Shown piece by piece: positions 60,498 to 64,000 of a stretch of DNA of 64,000 nucleotides. Both the position numbers and the translations under genes were made by a program. The stretch is from positions 3,304,501 to 3,368,500 of the forward strand of contig NC_050471.1 in the NCBI RefSeq assembly GCF_013373865.1. Direction: 5' to 3'. Numbering within the stretch: the first letter of the stretch is position 1; each line of letters starts with the position of its first letter. This stretch comes from Monomorium pharaonis. Taxonomy: Eukaryota > Arthropoda > Insecta > Hymenoptera > Formicidae. A model generated the notes under the pieces. That model had not been told where the DNA came from. It ran no database searches and saw only the letters and a program-made list of their open reading frames with translations.

Positions 60498-63347
60498 ATG
60501 CTGGCACTAAAAGATTATGGTAGCAGCGATGAAAGCGAAACCGAAAACGACTCCACAGCAGCACCTAATAAGAAATTCACGAGCAATCTCCCGGAGATTG
60601 TGGCTACTGTAAGCATTCGCATGCTGCTTTGAACTCTATCAGAGTTGTTACCATTTGAGGTTATATATACTATTATTGCCACTTTACAAAGTTTTTTATC
60701 AATTATTTAGGGAACAGAATTGTGTACAAAACACCCAGATTCGACTGCAACAGAAGTTACATATAATCCTGGTGAGAAATTCACGAGCAGTCTCCAGATT
60801 TGCTCTGCTCCAGAGGTCGTGCCCACTGTAAGTATTTGCATGCTGCTCTAAACTCTGCCAGAGATCAGTTATCATTTGAGATTATATATACTGTTGTACA
60901 AATGTACCACTTTATAAATGTTTTTTTATAAATTATTTAGGGAACAGAATTGTGTATAAAGCACACAGATCCAACTGCAACAGAAGTTTTATATAATCCA
61001 AAATATGAAGAGCTTTTTGGACCTGAGGTAGGACCGGAGAATCCATTCAAGACGCAGCAGCAGCGTGCAGTGAAAAATATGCTGTCCGGATATGTAGAAA
61101 GCGCGCATATAAGTGAATTTCAATTTGAAAATCAAAGAAGAACGTTTGCCAGTTATGGTATGTGTAATATAAAGCTTACAGTTAATATATATAATTAATA
61201 ATTAATATTTTTGTATCTTTTATAAGTGATTTCTCAAAATCATTTTTATCTTATATCTTTATCAAAATATATTTATTTTTATGTCTGAAATATTTGATCA
61301 AATTTATTTAATACTCAAGTTTTAATTAATATCTAAATTTTTCTTATCAGGTTATGCTCTCGATCCAACTGTGGATGGCAGTGCAGACGAAGGCAGAGTT
61401 ATGATTGGTGCAACGGAAGCAGCAGAAGAATCGGGTGGTAAGACTGTTTTCGAGAATACTATCCTGAGACCTTCAGACAAACGAAAGAGAAACAGAAACA
61501 ACAATCCATCAGACATAGAAGGTTTTTTGGGTCCATGGGGTGGTTATGTAGATGAAAAACGAGTTATCAAGCCAAGTGAGGAGGAGGCTGCTGAATTGGA
61601 AGAGATCTTAGCTAAACGAAATAAACGAGGAAAACAGACGGAGGAGAAACCACTCGAGGAAAAAACAGTATTACATAGTAATGTCATATATATGTATTAT
61701 TACATATTTTTAGAATTTTTTTAGAAAAAATTCTTTGAGGAAAATTTTCAGAACATTATTGTTAAAAAATTTAAATTATTTATTAGAATAACTTTTAACA
61801 TTGATTTGAAATATACTTGTAATACTTAATAATTTTATATTGCAGTCAAAGACAGTGTGGATTATCAGGGACGTTCGTTCTTGCATGCGCCTCAGGATGT
61901 CGGCGTGAACCTCAGATCGGAATCGCCGCCCGATCGTTGCTTCCTACCAAAGGCGCAAATTCACACATGGGAGGGCCATACCAAAGGGATCTCGCAAATT
62001 CGATGGTACCCACGTACAGCGCATTTATTATTGTCCTGTAGTATGGACTGTCGAGTGAAGGTAATTTGATTATTTCCATTTAATCTGTTAACATATTACT
62101 TGCGCAAATGTGTTATAATATTATTTATTGTATGTAGTTGTGGGAAGTATACAAAGATAGAAGATGCGTGCGTACATACTATGGACATCGTCAGGCAGTA
62201 CGAGATATCAGTTTTGACAATGATGGCAAGCGATTTTTATCAGCAGCTTATGATCGCTATGTAAAACTATGGGACACAGAGACAGGGGCATGTATTAGCC
62301 GCTTTACAAGTAGAAAAATTCCATATTGCGCCAAATTTAATCCCGATCCAGATAAGCAGCATCTCTTTGTGGCTGGTACCAGTGACAAAAAGATCATTTG
62401 TGTAAGTAAAAAAATTTATTGAAAACGATAAAATACTACTACTACTAATAAAATTTAAGATTTCGATGATACAGACACATAACGATCTTATTTTTGAAAA
62501 TAAAAATAATGTTAAAAGTATCATTTAATAATATATATCTATAATTAAATATTAATGATTTAATACTCTATTACAGTGGGATATACGTTCTGGTGAAATA
62601 ACGCAGGAATACGATAGACACTTGGGTGCTGTAAATACCATCACATTTGTCGACGAGAACAGACGATTTGTTACAACCAGTGACGATAAGAGTCTCCGGG
62701 TTTGGGAATGGTATGAATTTATTTATTCAGTTAAAGATTTATTTTCAAAAAGAGAAATAAACTGTTCTATGGTTAAAGATAATTTTTTTACAGGGACATT
62801 CCAGTGGACATGAAATATATAGCCGATCCATCCATGCATTCTATGCCGGCGGTAACACCGTCGCGAAATCAAAAATGGCTTGCTTGCCAGAGCATGGACA
62901 ATAAGATTGTCATATTCTCTGCGTTAAATAGATTTAAAATGAATCGAAAGAAAACGTTCACAGGACACATGGTCGCGGGATATGCCTGCGGTTTAGACTT
63001 CTCGCCAGATATGAGGTAATTTATACTTATTCTATTTTAATTATTTAGATATAAAAATATGTGCGTTTTTTTTTTAGTAAAATTACATTTTCTAATTTTG
63101 ATTATTTTTATGTAAAACAATCGAATTTTTAGTAAAACATTTACGTTATATCCTATTCTATCATTTCAGTTATTTGGTATCAGGAGATGCTGATGGTAAA
63201 TGTTATATATGGGACTGGAAAACAACAAAATTGTATAAAAAATGGAAGGCCCATGACGGTGTTTGCATCGATGTGTTGTGGCATCCACATGAACCTTCTA
63301 GACTCGCTACTGCTGGCTGGGATGGCAAAATCAAGTATTGGGACTAA
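60498..63347 (+). CDS. Pre-mRNA-processing factor 17 (CDC40/PRP17), WD40 splicing factor
   Basis: Spliceosomal protein of the second catalytic step, nuclear. Nine exons join to 594 aa (human 579): 60498-60608, 60711-60827, 60941-61157, 61351-61677, 61846-62060, 62138-62401, 62577-62710, 62794-63015 and 63170-63347. The N-terminal part has the family motifs YNPKYEELFGPE, GPENPF, RRTFASYGYALDP and GFLGPWGGYVDE. From about residue 290 to the end lie WD40 repeats: WEGHTKGISQIRW, HRQAVRDISF, SAAYDRYVKLWD, SDDKSLRVWEWD, GWDGKIKYWD. Exon 2 (39 codons, both borders in phase 0) is a duplicate of sequence from the exon 1 end and the exon 3 start, so the mature protein would carry GTELCxKHxDxTATEV twice. 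Human CDC40 has one equivalent segment. Intron 1 and intron 2 are also recognisably alike. Candidate poly(A) signals lie at 63410 and 63435. Confidence 0.95.
60571..60990 (+). repeat. tandem duplication inside CDC40 covering an exon-intron-exon unit
   Basis: Copy 1 runs from about 60571 to 60774 and copy 2 from 60775 to about 60990. Each contains an exon tail starting AGAAATTCACGAGCA, a full intron (102 and 113 bases, both with TGCATGCTGCT or GCATGCTGCT near the 5' end and ending AATTATTTAG), and the next exon head GGAACAGAATTGTGTA. Splice sites are intact in both. The copies have diverged by substitutions and a 15-base longer exon tail in copy 2, so the duplication is not very recent. Confidence 0.9.
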
Positions 63348-64000
63348 AACGACTTGTAAGACATAATTAGACAGCTTTATAAAGAACAAAAATATTTTGT
63401 ATATTTGTAAATAAATATTATAGCAATTAGAAGAAATAAATATTTTTAAACGCTAATGAACTGTCACTGACAACTCATGAATGTGTATGCAGTTTATGCG
63501 AATGCTTTTTTAAACTACGTATAAATAATGATTAAATTATTCATTTTTTAGAAAAATTTACTACTTTTTTCTCAATCCTTTTATTATCTTCTCGTTAATA
63601 CCTTGTCTAATCTCAAACAATTGGATATATCGGATATAATCAAGTTTAATTGTTTCAGTAGAAGACTTCGTTGTTGCTATACAATTGTTACGGCACGTGG
63701 CATGTATAATGCGATACTATTGAATCTCGTCATTTAGCGACACAAATATACCTAGTATTATTTACCGTAGCGCTTCTCTCCAACCCTCCTCGATACCGAT
63801 GAGTTAGCAACCCTGTTTCGCGGGATATGGCGTAAGAAATCAATAGTGCGCGCGTCAGTATACGCCGTACACTCGTGCGGTCGCTCTCCGTATTTTAGCT
63901 CCGATTGCAAAATTAAAACGCGACACGGAGTGCGCTGCCGAAAATTTCTTACTTGACACACAGCACCCCGCCCTATGAAATCCCTCGTGAATTGTAAGCG
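63348..64000 (+). other. CDC40 3' UTR and downstream flank
   Basis: Two AATAAA signals, at about 63410-63415 and 63435-63440, end a short CDC40 3' UTR. The DNA from 63760 to 64000 is more GC-rich and may approach another gene's promoter, but no exon was recognised. Confidence 0.5.

Noticed and set aside
1..64000. A coordinated new multi-gene system
   Set aside because: The five genes are conserved, functionally unrelated metazoan genes in mixed orientations. Nothing links them into a cluster, and no prokaryote-derived or defence-like genes are visible.

Overview
The window is animal nuclear DNA, almost certainly from an insect and probably a hymenopteran such as an ant. Genes have many introns with canonical GT/AG borders. 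GC-rich, CpG-rich promoter tracts alternate with AT-rich introns and spacers. The proteins are conserved metazoan families. The species cannot be fixed from the sequence alone; the ant suggestion is an inference from gene structure, base composition and repeat style.

Five complete protein-coding genes could be assembled exon by exon, and each gives one unbroken frame. (1) Minus strand, 23811-21133: tout-velu/EXT1 heparan sulfate co-polymerase, 7 coding exons, 711 aa. (2) Plus strand, 29899-48251: a large MTUS/ATIP-family microtubule-associated protein, 11 exons, 1331 aa in the long form. A second start exon at 41085-41178 gives a 633 aa form with a predicted N-myristoylation signal. (3) Plus strand, 51055-54144: the Hippo kinase (MST1/2 orthologue), 10 exons, 520 aa. 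(4) Minus strand, 59086-57195: sorting nexin 17, 7 exons, 472 aa. (5) Plus strand, 60498-63347: splicing factor CDC40/PRP17, 9 exons, 594 aa, with a tandem internal exon duplication near its N-terminus.

The left 18 kb holds no complete gene. It contains a probable signal-peptide start exon on the minus strand (17983-17932) whose remaining exons were not found and may lie beyond the left edge, plus a weak exon candidate at the edge itself. The rest looks like a long intron or intergenic DNA with several short non-autonomous elements. One 261-bp family occurs twice in opposite orientations (2740-2998 and 13351-13611). A two-block motif occurs four times, 0.7-0.9 kb apart, between 9.7 and 12.3 kb.

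Between 24 and 30 kb lie the ttv promoter and a repeat-rich spacer with adjacent fold-back elements. Gene order on the right is MTUS-like(+), hpo(+), SNX17(-), CDC40(+). hpo and SNX17 converge across a 3-kb spacer carrying a 320-bp inverted-repeat element. SNX17 and CDC40 are divergent across 1.4 kb. The genes have unrelated housekeeping or signalling roles (heparan sulfate synthesis, microtubule plus-end biology, Hippo growth control, endosomal recycling, splicing), and nothing suggests they form one pathway. No tRNA, rRNA, CRISPR array or prokaryote-like operon was seen, and I found no convincing new multi-gene system. The most novel signals are the CDC40 exon duplication, the myristoylated short MTUS isoform and the four-copy motif cluster.
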